Of a stretch of DNA of 64,000 nt, positions 18,001 through 25,985 are shown in pieces. This DNA comes from Thioglobus_A sp964344985 (GTDB lineage: Bacteria > Pseudomonadota > Gammaproteobacteria > PS1 > Pseudothioglobaceae), in the NCBI GenBank assembly GCA_964344985.1, contig CAYFPI010000001.1, forward strand, positions 1-64,000, read 5' to 3'. A program made the translations under genes and the position numbers. The notes beneath the pieces are model-generated. The model made no database searches. It had not been told where the DNA came from and was given only the letters and a program-made list of their open reading frames with translations. Position 1 is the stretch's first letter. Each line of letters begins with the position of its first letter.

Positions 18001-18393
18001 TTATGCAATTGACTGATCAACAATCTTGATCAGGCTTTGTTCAACTGGGTCGATTAATGATGACAAATCATCAGCGTCTGACAGTTGAGTAATATGTTTA
18101 GAGGGTAGTGCTAAACCAACTTTAGTGGCACCATCCTGTGTATATACCGAAATACGGCATGGCAACATTGTCGCCAAATTCATATCCTTCTCAAGGATAT
18201 CTTTTGCAACCTTTGGATTGCAAACTTCAAACACATGGCACTGCTGCGCCAACTCGTGGCCTTTTGCAGCCAATGTTTGTTTAATGTCATAAGAATGCAA
18301 AATTCCAAACTGATTGTTTGGAACGGCTTCTTTTATTTTTTCAATAACTTCATCAACACTAAGTTGTGAACCTTTGATATAAATATCTGACAT
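18001..18393 (-). CDS. DUF302 family protein inside the Calvin/glycolysis operon
   Basis: A 130-residue soluble protein matching the DUF302 domain: GILHSYDIKQTLAAKGHEL, then CHVFEVCNPKVAKDILEKD and MLPCRISVYTQDGATKVGL, with the conserved cysteines of the family. Many DUF302 proteins occur in sulfur oxidisers and similar autotrophs, but the biochemical role is not established. It sits between gap and pgk, with its ATG placed directly behind a hairpin (18394-18423) and no clear ribosome site, so expression is probably lower than that of gap. It could be a small-molecule or redox-sensing accessory of the operon; that is a guess from position only. Confidence 0.8.
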   Translation of the reverse strand: MSDIYIKGSQLSVDEVIEKIKEAVPNNQFGILHSYDIKQTLAAKGHELAQQCHVFEVCNPKVAKDILEKDMNLATMLPCRISVYTQDGATKVGLALPSKHITQLSDADDLSSLIDPVEQSLIKIVDQSIA

Positions 18394-18423
18394 AAAAACA
18401 CGGCCCGCTTTAAGGCAGGCCGT
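18394..18423 (-). terminator. Intra-operon hairpin with U-run between gap and DUF302 gene
   Basis: ACGGCC (18400-18405) pairs with GGCCGT (18418-18423). The inner part can extend the stem, and a GTTTTT tract on the minus strand runs into the DUF302 start codon. It looks like a partial terminator that would make gap mRNA more abundant than the downstream pgk-pyk-fba part. Confidence 0.6.
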
Positions 18424-18436
18424 AATTTTTTATAAC

Positions 18437-19432
18437 TTAAGCTACGTGCTCAACTAAACGAAGCATGTTACAAGTGTAACCATACTCGTTATCGTACCAA
18501 GATACTAACTTCACAAATGTGTCATCTAGTGCAATACCAGCGCCAGAATCAAAAATAGATGAAGACGTGTGGCCACGGAAGTCTGAAGAAACTACTGCTT
18601 CATCAGTGTAGCTCAATGTACCAGCCATTGCACCTTCTGAAGCCTCTTTCATTGCAGCACAAATTTCTTCGTATGTTGCAGGCTTATCTAACTCACAAGT
18701 TAAATCAACTACTGAAACGTCAACTGAAGGGATACGGAAAGCCATACCTGTTAATTTGCCGTTAAGCTCAGGTAAAACCACACCTACTGCTTTAGCAGCA
18801 CCCGTTGATGAAGGAATGATGTTTTCAAATACTGCACGACCACCTCTCCAATCTTTCATTGAAGGGCCATCAACAGTTTTCTGTGTTGCAGTTGAAGCAT
18901 GCACTGTAGTCATAAGACCACGCTTTAAGCCCCAGTTATCATTGATAACTTTAGCAATTGGTGCTAAACAGTTTGTAGTACATGAAGCTGCTGAAACGAT
19001 TGCTTGACCAGCGTACTCTTCATGGTTTACACCGTATACAAACATTGGTGTACCGTCCTTAGATGGCGCTGATTGAACAACTTTCTTAGCACCAGCATCA
19101 ATGTGTGCTTGACAAGACTCTTCAGTTAAGAAGAAACCAGTACAATCAATTACGATCTCTGCACCAATTTCATCCCACTTAAGGTCTGCTGGGTTACGCT
19201 CAGCTGAAAGACGGATTTTCTTACCATCGATAACAAAGTTGTCACCTTCAACAGCTACTTCACCGTCAAAACGGCCTTGTGCTGTGTCATACTTAAGCAT
19301 GTATGCTAAGTAATCATTTTCTAATAAGTCGTTAATACCTACCACTTCTAATTCTGGGAAATCTTTCTTAATTGCACGGAAAGCCATACGACCAATACGA
19401 CCAAATCCATTAATACCTACTTTAGTTGCCAT
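18437..19432 (-). CDS. gap: Glyceraldehyde-3-phosphate dehydrogenase
   Basis: Interconverts 1,3-bisphosphoglycerate and glyceraldehyde 3-phosphate with NAD(P)H. 331 residues. Rossmann start KVGINGFGRIGRMAFRA, active-site SAASCTTNCLAPIAKVIND with the catalytic Cys, and the C-terminal SWYDNEYGYTCNMLRLVEH. Strong ribosome site AAGGAG. The coenzyme preference cannot be decided safely; GINDLLENDYLAYMLKYD resembles the NAD-dependent type. Second gene of the tkt operon. Confidence 0.97.
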   Translation of the reverse strand: MATKVGINGFGRIGRMAFRAIKKDFPELEVVGINDLLENDYLAYMLKYDTAQGRFDGEVAVEGDNFVIDGKKIRLSAERNPADLKWDEIGAEIVIDCTGFFLTEESCQAHIDAGAKKVVQSAPSKDGTPMFVYGVNHEEYAGQAIVSAASCTTNCLAPIAKVINDNWGLKRGLMTTVHASTATQKTVDGPSMKDWRGGRAVFENIIPSSTGAAKAVGVVLPELNGKLTGMAFRIPSVDVSVVDLTCELDKPATYEEICAAMKEASEGAMAGTLSYTDEAVVSSDFRGHTSSSIFDSGAGIALDDTFVKLVSWYDNEYGYTCNMLRLVEHVA

Positions 19433-19530
19433 GTTTTTACTCCTTTTTACTTTATGACATTCACATCACTTGGATGCAAATTTTTATTACAACGCACCAA
19501 ATTTAGTGTGTTATTAATTCTTTTTTTTAA

Positions 19531-21516
19531 TTAACCAATTACTGATTTAGCAGTAGCAACTACATTGTCTACTGTGAAACCAAATTCTTTAAATAGCTGA
19601 TCCGCTGGTGCAGACTCACCGAATGACTTCATGCCAACGATAGCACCTTCTAAGCCAACGTACTTGTACCAACCGTTATCGATACTAGCTTCAATTGCAA
19701 CACGCTTAACACCTGGTGTTAATACTGAATCGCGGTACGCCTGATCTTGCGTGTCAAATGCTTCTGGACAAGGCATTGAAACAACACGAACATTTTCGCT
19801 CATTGCTGCAGCTGCATCAACTGCTAAACCAACTTCAGAACCTGTTGCGATTAAGATTACATCCGCATCACCATCGCAATCTTTAAGTACGTAACCACCT
19901 TTTTCAATGTTAGCTACTTGCTCAGCCGTTCTTTCCATTGGTGTTAAGTTTTGACGTGAGAATACTAATGCAGTTGGTGCATCATTACGTGTAATTGCCA
20001 TCTTCCAAGAAACTGCTGATTCAATCGCATCACAACCTCTCCAAGTCTGGAAGTTAGGGATAACACGCATTGTAGCTAATTGCTCAACTGGCTGGTGCGT
20101 TGGACCATCTTCACCTAGACCAATAGAGTCGTGAGTGTATACATAAATAGCGCCAAGCTTCATTAATGCTGACATACGTAATGAATTACGCATGAATTCC
20201 ATAAACATAAAGAATGTTGCGCTGTACGCTTTAAAACCACCATGAAGAATCATGCCGTTAACCATATGTGCCATACCAAATTCACGCACACCCCAAGAGA
20301 TGTAATTACCATTAGCATTTGCTGGTGTTACTTTAACTGTACCTGACCAATTTGTTAGGTTTGAACCTGTAAGGTCTGCAGAACCACCAAATAATTCTGG
20401 AAGTAGTGGGCCAATTGCCTCAATAGCATTTTGCGACGCTTTACGAGAAGCAATGTTTGGCATTTCTTCTTGTGTACTAGCAATAAACTTATCCATTTCC
20501 GCTTCAAAATTAGCAGGAAGTGTGCCAGACATACGACGCTCAAACTCTGCCGCTTCTTCAGGGAATTCTGCTTGATAAGCTGCAAATTTATCATTCCAAG
20601 CCGCTTCATCTGTTGCGCCTTGTTCTTTGTGATCCCAACCAGCATAAATGTCTGCAGGAATCTCAAATGGTGCTGAGTCCCAGCCTAATTCTTTACGTGT
20701 CGCTGCAATCTCTTCATCACCTAATGGTGCGCCGTGACAATCGTGTGTGCCACATAGGTTTGGAGAACCAAAACCAATTGTTGTACGAGTACAAATAAGT
20801 GTAGGCTTGCCAGTTTCAGCTTTACCAGCTTCAATAGCTGCATTGATTGCATCTGAATCATGACCATCAACATCACGAACTACGTGCCAGCCGTAAGATT
20901 CGAAACGACCTGCAACATCTTTCTCCATCCAGTCAGAAATGTGACCATCAATTGAAATATCATTGTCATCCCAGAAAGCTGTAAGCTTGCCAAGACCTAA
21001 AGTACCAGCCATTGCACACGCTTCGTGTGAAAGACCTTCCATTAAACAACCATCACCCATAAATACCCAAGTACGGTGATCAACGATGTCATGACCGTCT
21101 TTATTAAATTGTGCGGCCAATGTGCGCTCAGCAATTGCCATACCAACAGCGTTAGTAATACCTTGGCCCAATGGACCTGTTGTTGTTTCAATACCATCAG
21201 CGTAACCATACTCAGGGTGACCTGCTGTTTTAGCATGTAATTGACGGAAATCTTTAATGACATCCATGCTCAAGTCAAAACCAGACAAATGTAGCAATGA
21301 GTACATAAGCATTGAACCATGACCGTTTGACAATACGAAACGATCACGATCAGCCCATTTAGCACTAGTTGGATTGTACTTCATATGGTCATTCCAAAGT
21401 ACTTCAGCAATGTCTGCCATTCCCATTGGTGCACCTGGGTGGCCTGAATTTGCTTTTTGAACTGCGTCCATACTTAGGGCGCGAATCGCGTTTGCTAGAT
21501 CTCTGCGTGATGGCAT
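19531..21516 (-). CDS. tkt: Transketolase
   Basis: Thiamine-diphosphate enzyme that transfers two-carbon units in the Calvin cycle and pentose phosphate pathway. 661 residues. Landmarks: ANSGHPGAPMGMADIAE, RFVLSNGHGSMLMYSLLH, the ThDP site GDGCLMEGLSHEA with ..NDISIDGH, and the C-terminal-half HDSIGLGEDGPTHQPVEQLA. Strong ribosome site AAGGA. It is the first gene of the tkt-gap-DUF302-pgk-pyk-fba operon and stands right behind a near-consensus sigma70 promoter. Confidence 0.97.
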   Translation of the reverse strand: MPSRRDLANAIRALSMDAVQKANSGHPGAPMGMADIAEVLWNDHMKYNPTSAKWADRDRFVLSNGHGSMLMYSLLHLSGFDLSMDVIKDFRQLHAKTAGHPEYGYADGIETTTGPLGQGITNAVGMAIAERTLAAQFNKDGHDIVDHRTWVFMGDGCLMEGLSHEACAMAGTLGLGKLTAFWDDNDISIDGHISDWMEKDVAGRFESYGWHVVRDVDGHDSDAINAAIEAGKAETGKPTLICTRTTIGFGSPNLCGTHDCHGAPLGDEEIAATRKELGWDSAPFEIPADIYAGWDHKEQGATDEAAWNDKFAAYQAEFPEEAAEFERRMSGTLPANFEAEMDKFIASTQEEMPNIASRKASQNAIEAIGPLLPELFGGSADLTGSNLTNWSGTVKVTPANANGNYISWGVREFGMAHMVNGMILHGGFKAYSATFFMFMEFMRNSLRMSALMKLGAIYVYTHDSIGLGEDGPTHQPVEQLATMRVIPNFQTWRGCDAIESAVSWKMAITRNDAPTALVFSRQNLTPMERTAEQVANIEKGGYVLKDCDGDADVILIATGSEVGLAVDAAAAMSENVRVVSMPCPEAFDTQDQAYRDSVLTPGVKRVAIEASIDNGWYKYVGLEGAIVGMKSFGESAPADQLFKEFGFTVDNVVATAKSVIG

Positions 21517-21545
21517 ATTGATTTCCTTGAATACAAAAGAAAATT

Positions 21546-21574
21546 ATTATACGCAAAAACCCATTGACTTTCAA
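21546..21574 (-). promoter_or_regulatory. Sigma70 promoter of the tkt-fba operon
   Basis: On the minus strand TTGAAA (21569-21574) and a perfect TATAAT (21546-21551) are 17 bp apart. The transcript would start near 21539, leaving a leader of about 23 nt. No operator palindrome is evident, so the operon is likely strongly and constitutively expressed. Confidence 0.8.
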
Positions 21575-21622
21575 CAGTAGCGCAAGTGGTTGTTTTTACG
21601 CTAAAAAAATGAAAATAGCCGT

Positions 21623-23614
21623 CTATTCTTTTCCGGTTGTTAAGTACGGCTCGATACGCTCCATATTCTCAGGTGTTCCACTTAAAACCAAATGATCATC
21701 CACTCTCAACCTGGTTTCATTTGATGGATTATCGCCACGAATACTGCCACGCTTTATTGCTTGCACTCTAACGTCGAACTTACTAAACTCAAGTTCTCCA
21801 ACAGTTTTTCCTGTTGCGAAATAATCAGGTGTTAGAACAATGGTATGGATAATTCCCTTCATTACCTGGTGCTGTTCCATAGGATTATCATCCTCTCCAG
21901 GATAGAAGTTTTCCAATAAACGATAACGATTTTTACGAATACCTCTAATTTCTCTTAGAACTTTTCTAGGCGGCTCGCCAATCATTAGCATTAAGTGAGA
22001 AGCCAGCATAATGCTAGATTCAAAGGTATCAGGAATCACTTCATTAGCGCCTGCTTCAAGCAGTTCATTAACGTGTGAATCATCTGGTGTTCGTACTAAA
22101 ACTGGGATGTGTTTATTAATACGTCGTATGTTTTTTAAAATCTTGATCGAAGCGTGAAAATCACTAAAAGTAATAATGACAATTTTTGCTTTATTTAAAA
22201 ATGCGGCTTTCAAAATGGTTTCTTTTGCCGCATCGCCATAATAAATATTTTCACCCGCAGCATGTGCTTCATGTACACGCTTAATATCCATATCTAGCGC
22301 AACAAAGTTGGCATTAGCTTTAGATAAAAATCTGCCCACTGTTTGCCCAACACGACCAAATCCACACAAAATAACATGCTTGTTAAGGTGTTGATTGTCA
22401 TCCATGATGGTTTTTTCAATTTCATGATGATTAGACAGGTAAGAGCTTCCATGTATTTTTTTGGCAATCTTGCCGTTAAATTTCACCAAAAATGGTGCGA
22501 TAGACATGCTCAAAACTGCTGAGGTTAATAAGATATTGCCCATCTCCATGGGTAGTAATTTATAGGTAAATGCAAGTGTCATCAATACCAATCCAAATTC
22601 ACCAACCTGCGAGAGTGAGAGTGAAATACGCAGCGCAACACCCGGCTCTTTTTTCATCATTCTGGCCACAAGATACAAAACAACACCCTTTAGCAAAATA
22701 ATACCAATGGTGATGGCGATAATAAGCATTAGGTGCTGCTGCAGAACTTCAATCGAGATTAGCATGCCAACCGTTACAAAAAATAGGCCTAACAAAATAT
22801 CTTGAAATGGACGAATATCAGACTCAATTTGATGACGGTACTCAGTCTCACTCAGCATCATGCCCGCTAAAAACGCACCTAATGTCATTGACAGTCCCAT
22901 TTGCTCTGTAAAGGCGGCCGCACCTAAAGCAACTGTTAATACTGTTAGTGTAAATAGCTCTTGTGATTTAGCAGACGCCACTTCATGAAACAAAGGTTTG
23001 AGCAGATACTTGCCAATTAAGTGCATGATAACAACAACAATAACACCTTTTAAAAATGCAATACTTAATGCCAAACCTAGCGCATTATCACTACCACTAG
23101 TTAGTGCCAATGTAGGAATTAGAATTAATAGTGGGATAGCAATAATATCTTGAAAAATCAATACACCCAAGGCAGAACGACCATGGCGAGAATGAATCTC
23201 TGATTGCTCAGTTAACTGCTTAATTACAATCGCTGTTGACGACAAAGCAAATGCACTAGCAACAACAATATTGGTATTAGTATCCAGACCTAGAAAATAA
23301 CCAATAACGTAAACCAACACCGCTGTTGTAATAACTTGAATGGTGCCTAGGCCGAATACCTGCCTACGCATAGAGATCATCTGCGCTAATGAAAACTCTA
23401 AGCCAATTGCAAATAGTAAGAATACAATGCCAAACTCTGCCAACAGCTCGATGTTTTCTTCTTTATCAATCCAACCAAACCCATTTGGACCCACAATAAT
23501 GCCCACGATAATGTAGCCTAAAATTGGTGGAAAATGCAGTCGACGTGATAAAGCAACAATCACTACCGCAATAGCAAGCAACAAAACAATGTGGATTAAC
23601 AAATGCTCATTCAT
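21623..23614 (-). CDS. Kef-type monovalent cation:proton antiporter with RCK domain
   Basis: Potassium or sodium/proton antiporter of the CPA2 family. 663 residues: about twelve transmembrane helices in the first 390 residues (for example LGYIIVGIIVGPNGFGWI and LGAFLAGMMLSETEYRHQIE), then a TrkA-N/RCK domain with HVILCGFGRVGQTVGRFL and a TrkA-C domain at the end (RVDDHLVLSGTPENMERIEP). Members include KefB, KefC and YbaL; I cannot pick one. Its ATG overlaps the 3' end of the transposase-like gene by 8 bp, and its ribosome site AAGAGGA lies inside that gene, so it now seems translationally tied to it. Confidence 0.88.
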   Translation of the reverse strand: MNEHLLIHIVLLLAIAVVIVALSRRLHFPPILGYIIVGIIVGPNGFGWIDKEENIELLAEFGIVFLLFAIGLEFSLAQMISMRRQVFGLGTIQVITTAVLVYVIGYFLGLDTNTNIVVASAFALSSTAIVIKQLTEQSEIHSRHGRSALGVLIFQDIIAIPLLILIPTLALTSGSDNALGLALSIAFLKGVIVVVIMHLIGKYLLKPLFHEVASAKSQELFTLTVLTVALGAAAFTEQMGLSMTLGAFLAGMMLSETEYRHQIESDIRPFQDILLGLFFVTVGMLISIEVLQQHLMLIIAITIGIILLKGVVLYLVARMMKKEPGVALRISLSLSQVGEFGLVLMTLAFTYKLLPMEMGNILLTSAVLSMSIAPFLVKFNGKIAKKIHGSSYLSNHHEIEKTIMDDNQHLNKHVILCGFGRVGQTVGRFLSKANANFVALDMDIKRVHEAHAAGENIYYGDAAKETILKAAFLNKAKIVIITFSDFHASIKILKNIRRINKHIPVLVRTPDDSHVNELLEAGANEVIPDTFESSIMLASHLMLMIGEPPRKVLREIRGIRKNRYRLLENFYPGEDDNPMEQHQVMKGIIHTIVLTPDYFATGKTVGELEFSKFDVRVQAIKRGSIRGDNPSNETRLRVDDHLVLSGTPENMERIEPYLTTGKE

Positions 23615-24293
23615 ATCCTCTTAAAAGGGGACGGTACCCTTTTTTTGGTCTTCCAATTTTTTTATAAAATAAATCTCTTCCAGACATCTCGCCAAGTTTT
23701 GCAATAAAGCCATCACTGCCACAAGGCAGCCCTTTATTTGTGTTACGACGCAAAATATCAACACTTTGTTGGTTAATTGCTTGCATCAAATAATCTTTAT
23801 ATTCTTGCGTATTGACACCAATATCATACTCAGAAATTAAACCATCAACTAACATTCCACAATGATGGCTCGCACTTGAATACTTATAATCGGTCGCTTT
23901 TGCAACCATCTTTGCCTCAACAGGATTATTTTCAACATAGCGAAACGCATGATAGGCGTATTGCTCATCCAACGCTGAAGAAAAATATCGACCTTGCCAT
24001 AAATGCCCATGCCAGTCGTTCTTTTTGTTGATATATTGCGCATAGCGCATATGCAAAGGTTTTAGCACCTTCTGCAGCCCGTCCTCTGTACTAGGTTTTA
24101 AAATCAGATGAATATGATTAGTCATCAAGCAGTATGCCAAAACTTCTACTTGATGATCTTGAGAATATTGCTGCAAAAGCTTTAGATAATAATCTTTATC
24201 CGCATCGCAGAAAAATACATCAGCTTGTCGATTACCTCGTTGCGTAATATGATGAGGGATATCAGCAAATACATTTCTGGCTTGTCTAGGCAT
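23607..24293 (-). CDS. REP-associated tyrosine transposase (Y1_Tnp, IS200-like)
   Basis: Single-strand DNA transposase-like protein (RAYT) of the HUH/Y1 class, thought to spread short REP palindromes. 228 residues starting MPRQARNVFADIPHHITQRGNRQ. It has the HUH motif in LMTNHIHLILKP near residue 58, the probable catalytic Tyr region MRYAQYINKK near residue 85, then WQGRYFSSALDEQYAYHAFRYVENNPVEA. The gene is intact and carries a 21-bp REP-like palindrome in its own last codons (23623-23643), with the exact inverted copy just before its start (24321-24341). It precedes and overlaps the antiporter gene. Confidence 0.9.
   Translation of the reverse strand: MPRQARNVFADIPHHITQRGNRQADVFFCDADKDYYLKLLQQYSQDHQVEVLAYCLMTNHIHLILKPSTEDGLQKVLKPLHMRYAQYINKKNDWHGHLWQGRYFSSALDEQYAYHAFRYVENNPVEAKMVAKATDYKYSSASHHCGMLVDGLISEYDIGVNTQEYKDYLMQAINQQSVDILRRNTNKGLPCGSDGFIAKLGEMSGRDLFYKKIGRPKKGYRPLLRGYE
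23623..23643. repeat. REP-like 21-bp repeat, copy inside the 3' end of the transposase gene
   Basis: AAAAGGGGACGGTACCCTTTT, itself nearly palindromic, is the exact reverse complement of bases 24321-24341. It encodes the C-terminal codons around PLLRG. Confidence 0.85.
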
Positions 24294-24311
24294 ATAGACA
24301 GTATAGTCTAA

Positions 24312-24350
24312 TTTTTAAATAAAAGGGTACCGTCCCCTTTTATTTAAAAA
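24312..24350. repeat. REP-like palindrome upstream of the transposase gene
   Basis: The core at 24321-24341 is the inverted copy of 23623-23643. Here it is embedded in a longer hairpin with 16-bp arms (TTTTTAAATAAAAGGG and complement) around TACCGT. The hairpin lies between the winged-helix gene and the transposase gene and may act as the recognised substrate and as a terminator. Confidence 0.8.
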
Positions 24351-24367
24351 ATAAACCAGCAATAAGA

Positions 24368-24664
24368 TTAAATGGCGGCTATCTTATATGTATGGCTTCT
24401 TTCGCTGCCTATCTTGGTGATAATATTTTTCTTTTCAAATAGACGAATAGACTTATAAAACTGAGCTCTAGAAATCTTAAAATCCAACTCTTCCGACACT
24501 GCTAAAAACTTTTCATAATTAACTTTAACATTGTCGTCATGAGCGAGCTCCCATAGAACACACAGCACCTGCTCATCTGACTTAGTAAGGTTTTCAATAC
24601 CGAGCTCTTTTGATGCTGATTGCAACATCGATAACAAGCCCACAAACATTTTTAATTTGCTCAT
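24368..24664 (-). CDS. Small winged-helix DNA-binding protein, unknown target
   Basis: 98 residues with the helix-turn-helix pattern of winged-helix regulators: NLTKSDEQVLCVLWELAHDD, KVNYEKFLAVSEELDFKISRAQFYKSIRLFEKKNIITKI and a short wing SERSHTYKI. No effector domain is present. It starts 8 bp after the end of the membrane protein gene 24673-25254 on the same strand, so the two form an operon. It is a candidate regulator of the neighbouring autotransporter island; the family is not recognised further. Confidence 0.6.
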   Translation of the reverse strand: MSKLKMFVGLLSMLQSASKELGIENLTKSDEQVLCVLWELAHDDNVKVNYEKFLAVSEELDFKISRAQFYKSIRLFEKKNIITKIGSERSHTYKIAAI

Positions 24665-24672
24665 ATTTCTGT

Positions 24673-25254
24673 TTAACTGCTCACACCATCAATAGATCTT
24701 ATTTTATCAAAAATGACATTTCTAAATACAACAAACAATAGAGCTACAAGGGCGGCACCCAATGTATCTCCAACAATAAAATGGACCAAAAGATCCTGGT
24801 TTGGCACATACAAATAATTATGCATGATGCTGTTGATAAATGAAGAAACCAGACTAATTACTACAAAAGCCCTAAAAAGTCTTCCGCTATCTTCCAAGAA
24901 CATAATATGAGAACTCCATTTCCTACCGCATATATAGTTCATCAGTATTAAAGCGACCAGCAAAGATGATGCCATCGAAATAGTAATTAGAATATTGTTT
25001 ATCAAATCAACGGAGTAAGTGAATGTAAACAAAAACAAACCTATTCCAATTGGAATAATGCCTCTAGCTCCCAATAACATAATAAAAAACACATGGAATG
25101 CATGTGGTATAAACAATAAGCTTACATACTCCACAACCTCTGATCCGAAGATATTTTTCTCAATAGGAAAAATGACATATGATTGAAATGCCCCTATCAG
25201 AAGGGTTGCTAACGCATAGATAGTAATTGATTTAATGTCGTAAATGTTATCCAT
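24673..25254 (-). CDS. Polytopic membrane protein, MASE1-like in appearance
   Basis: 193 residues with about five or six hydrophobic segments (for example ITIYALATLLIGAFQSYVIF, ARGIIPIGIGLFLFTFTYSVDL, TISMASSLLVALILMNYI and VGDTLGAALVALLFVVF). The pattern with a charged GDTLGA near the last helix resembles membrane sensor domains of the MASE1 kind, here without any attached output domain. It is co-directional with the winged-helix gene and could form a sensor-regulator pair with it; this is inference from position. Confidence 0.55.
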   Translation of the reverse strand: MDNIYDIKSITIYALATLLIGAFQSYVIFPIEKNIFGSEVVEYVSLLFIPHAFHVFFIMLLGARGIIPIGIGLFLFTFTYSVDLINNILITISMASSLLVALILMNYICGRKWSSHIMFLEDSGRLFRAFVVISLVSSFINSIMHNYLYVPNQDLLVHFIVGDTLGAALVALLFVVFRNVIFDKIRSIDGVSS

Positions 25255-25374
25255 ATATTGATATTAGTACACATGCTTAGATTATCATATGTTCGATTTT
25301 AACCAATATAGACCAAGTATTGGCTACATATAAGACATATTATGGTTTTTCATAATGCCCTATGCCAATAAATT

Positions 25375-25394
25375 AAGTGTATAATTATAGACTT
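25375..25394. promoter_or_regulatory. Promoter palindrome shared with the inverse-autotransporter gene
   Basis: AAGTGTATAATTATAGACTT is palindromic with one mismatched base pair. It lies about 100 bp upstream of the RfaH-like gene. The nearly identical perfect palindrome at 27994-28013 precedes the inverse-autotransporter operon (18 of 20 bases the same). It also holds a TATAAT-like -10, so it may be an operator overlapping a promoter. Confidence 0.55.
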
Positions 25395-25490
25395 AATACA
25401 AAAGACCACGCCAGGTCGAAGCACTCCCTCTTATTTCCTTATTAATCCAGTAGTGCTTGCCTCCTCATTGGTGTGGCACCTATTAGTAAT

Positions 25491-25964
25491 ATGGAAAAAC
25501 ATTGGTATCTTATTCAAACCAAACCCAAACAAGAGATTGTGGCTGAAGAAAATATCAGCAACCAAGGGTTTGAAGTGTATCTACCGAAGTTTAAATTAGA
25601 TGGTGGCTACAAGCCTTTATTCCCTGGGTATGTCTTTGCCCATCTAGCTCAAGATATTAACTGGACACCCATATTCTCAACAAAAGGTGTGGCAAGATTT
25701 GTAAAATTCGGCAGTGAATTTGCCATAGTGCCAGAGCACATCATTAACTTAATCATGAAAAACGAGCAACAAACTATCGATCAAGCTATAGAATTATCAA
25801 AATTTCAAAAAGGAGACAAGCTAACAGTTACATCAGGCCCATTGGCTGGATTTGATGTAACTTTTGAGAAATACACTAGCGACGAGCGAATAATCGTGTT
25901 GTTTAAAATGCTGCAACACAGTCAATCAGTATCTGTAGAAAAAGACCAGGTTATTGCACAGTAG
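25491..25964 (+). CDS. RfaH-like transcription antitermination protein
   Basis: NusG paralogue expected to travel with RNA polymerase over specific long or surface-structure operons. Starting at ATG 25491 the protein (157 residues) begins MEKHWYLIQTKPKQEIVAEENI, the NGN domain with LPKFK and PLFPGYVFAHL, then a linker and a KOW domain FQKGDKLTVTSGPLAGFDVTFE. The RfaH-type ending VLFKMLQHSQSVSVEKDQV supports RfaH rather than housekeeping NusG. A GTG at 25473 could add six residues; neither start has a good ribosome site. I find no convincing ops element (GGCGGTAG...) nearby. The likely client is the secreted/surface protein genes next door. Confidence 0.8.
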   Translation: MEKHWYLIQTKPKQEIVAEENISNQGFEVYLPKFKLDGGYKPLFPGYVFAHLAQDINWTPIFSTKGVARFVKFGSEFAIVPEHIINLIMKNEQQTIDQAIELSKFQKGDKLTVTSGPLAGFDVTFEKYTSDERIIVLFKMLQHSQSVSVEKDQVIAQ

Positions 25965-25985
25965 TGCAACAAAATCAACTACTAT

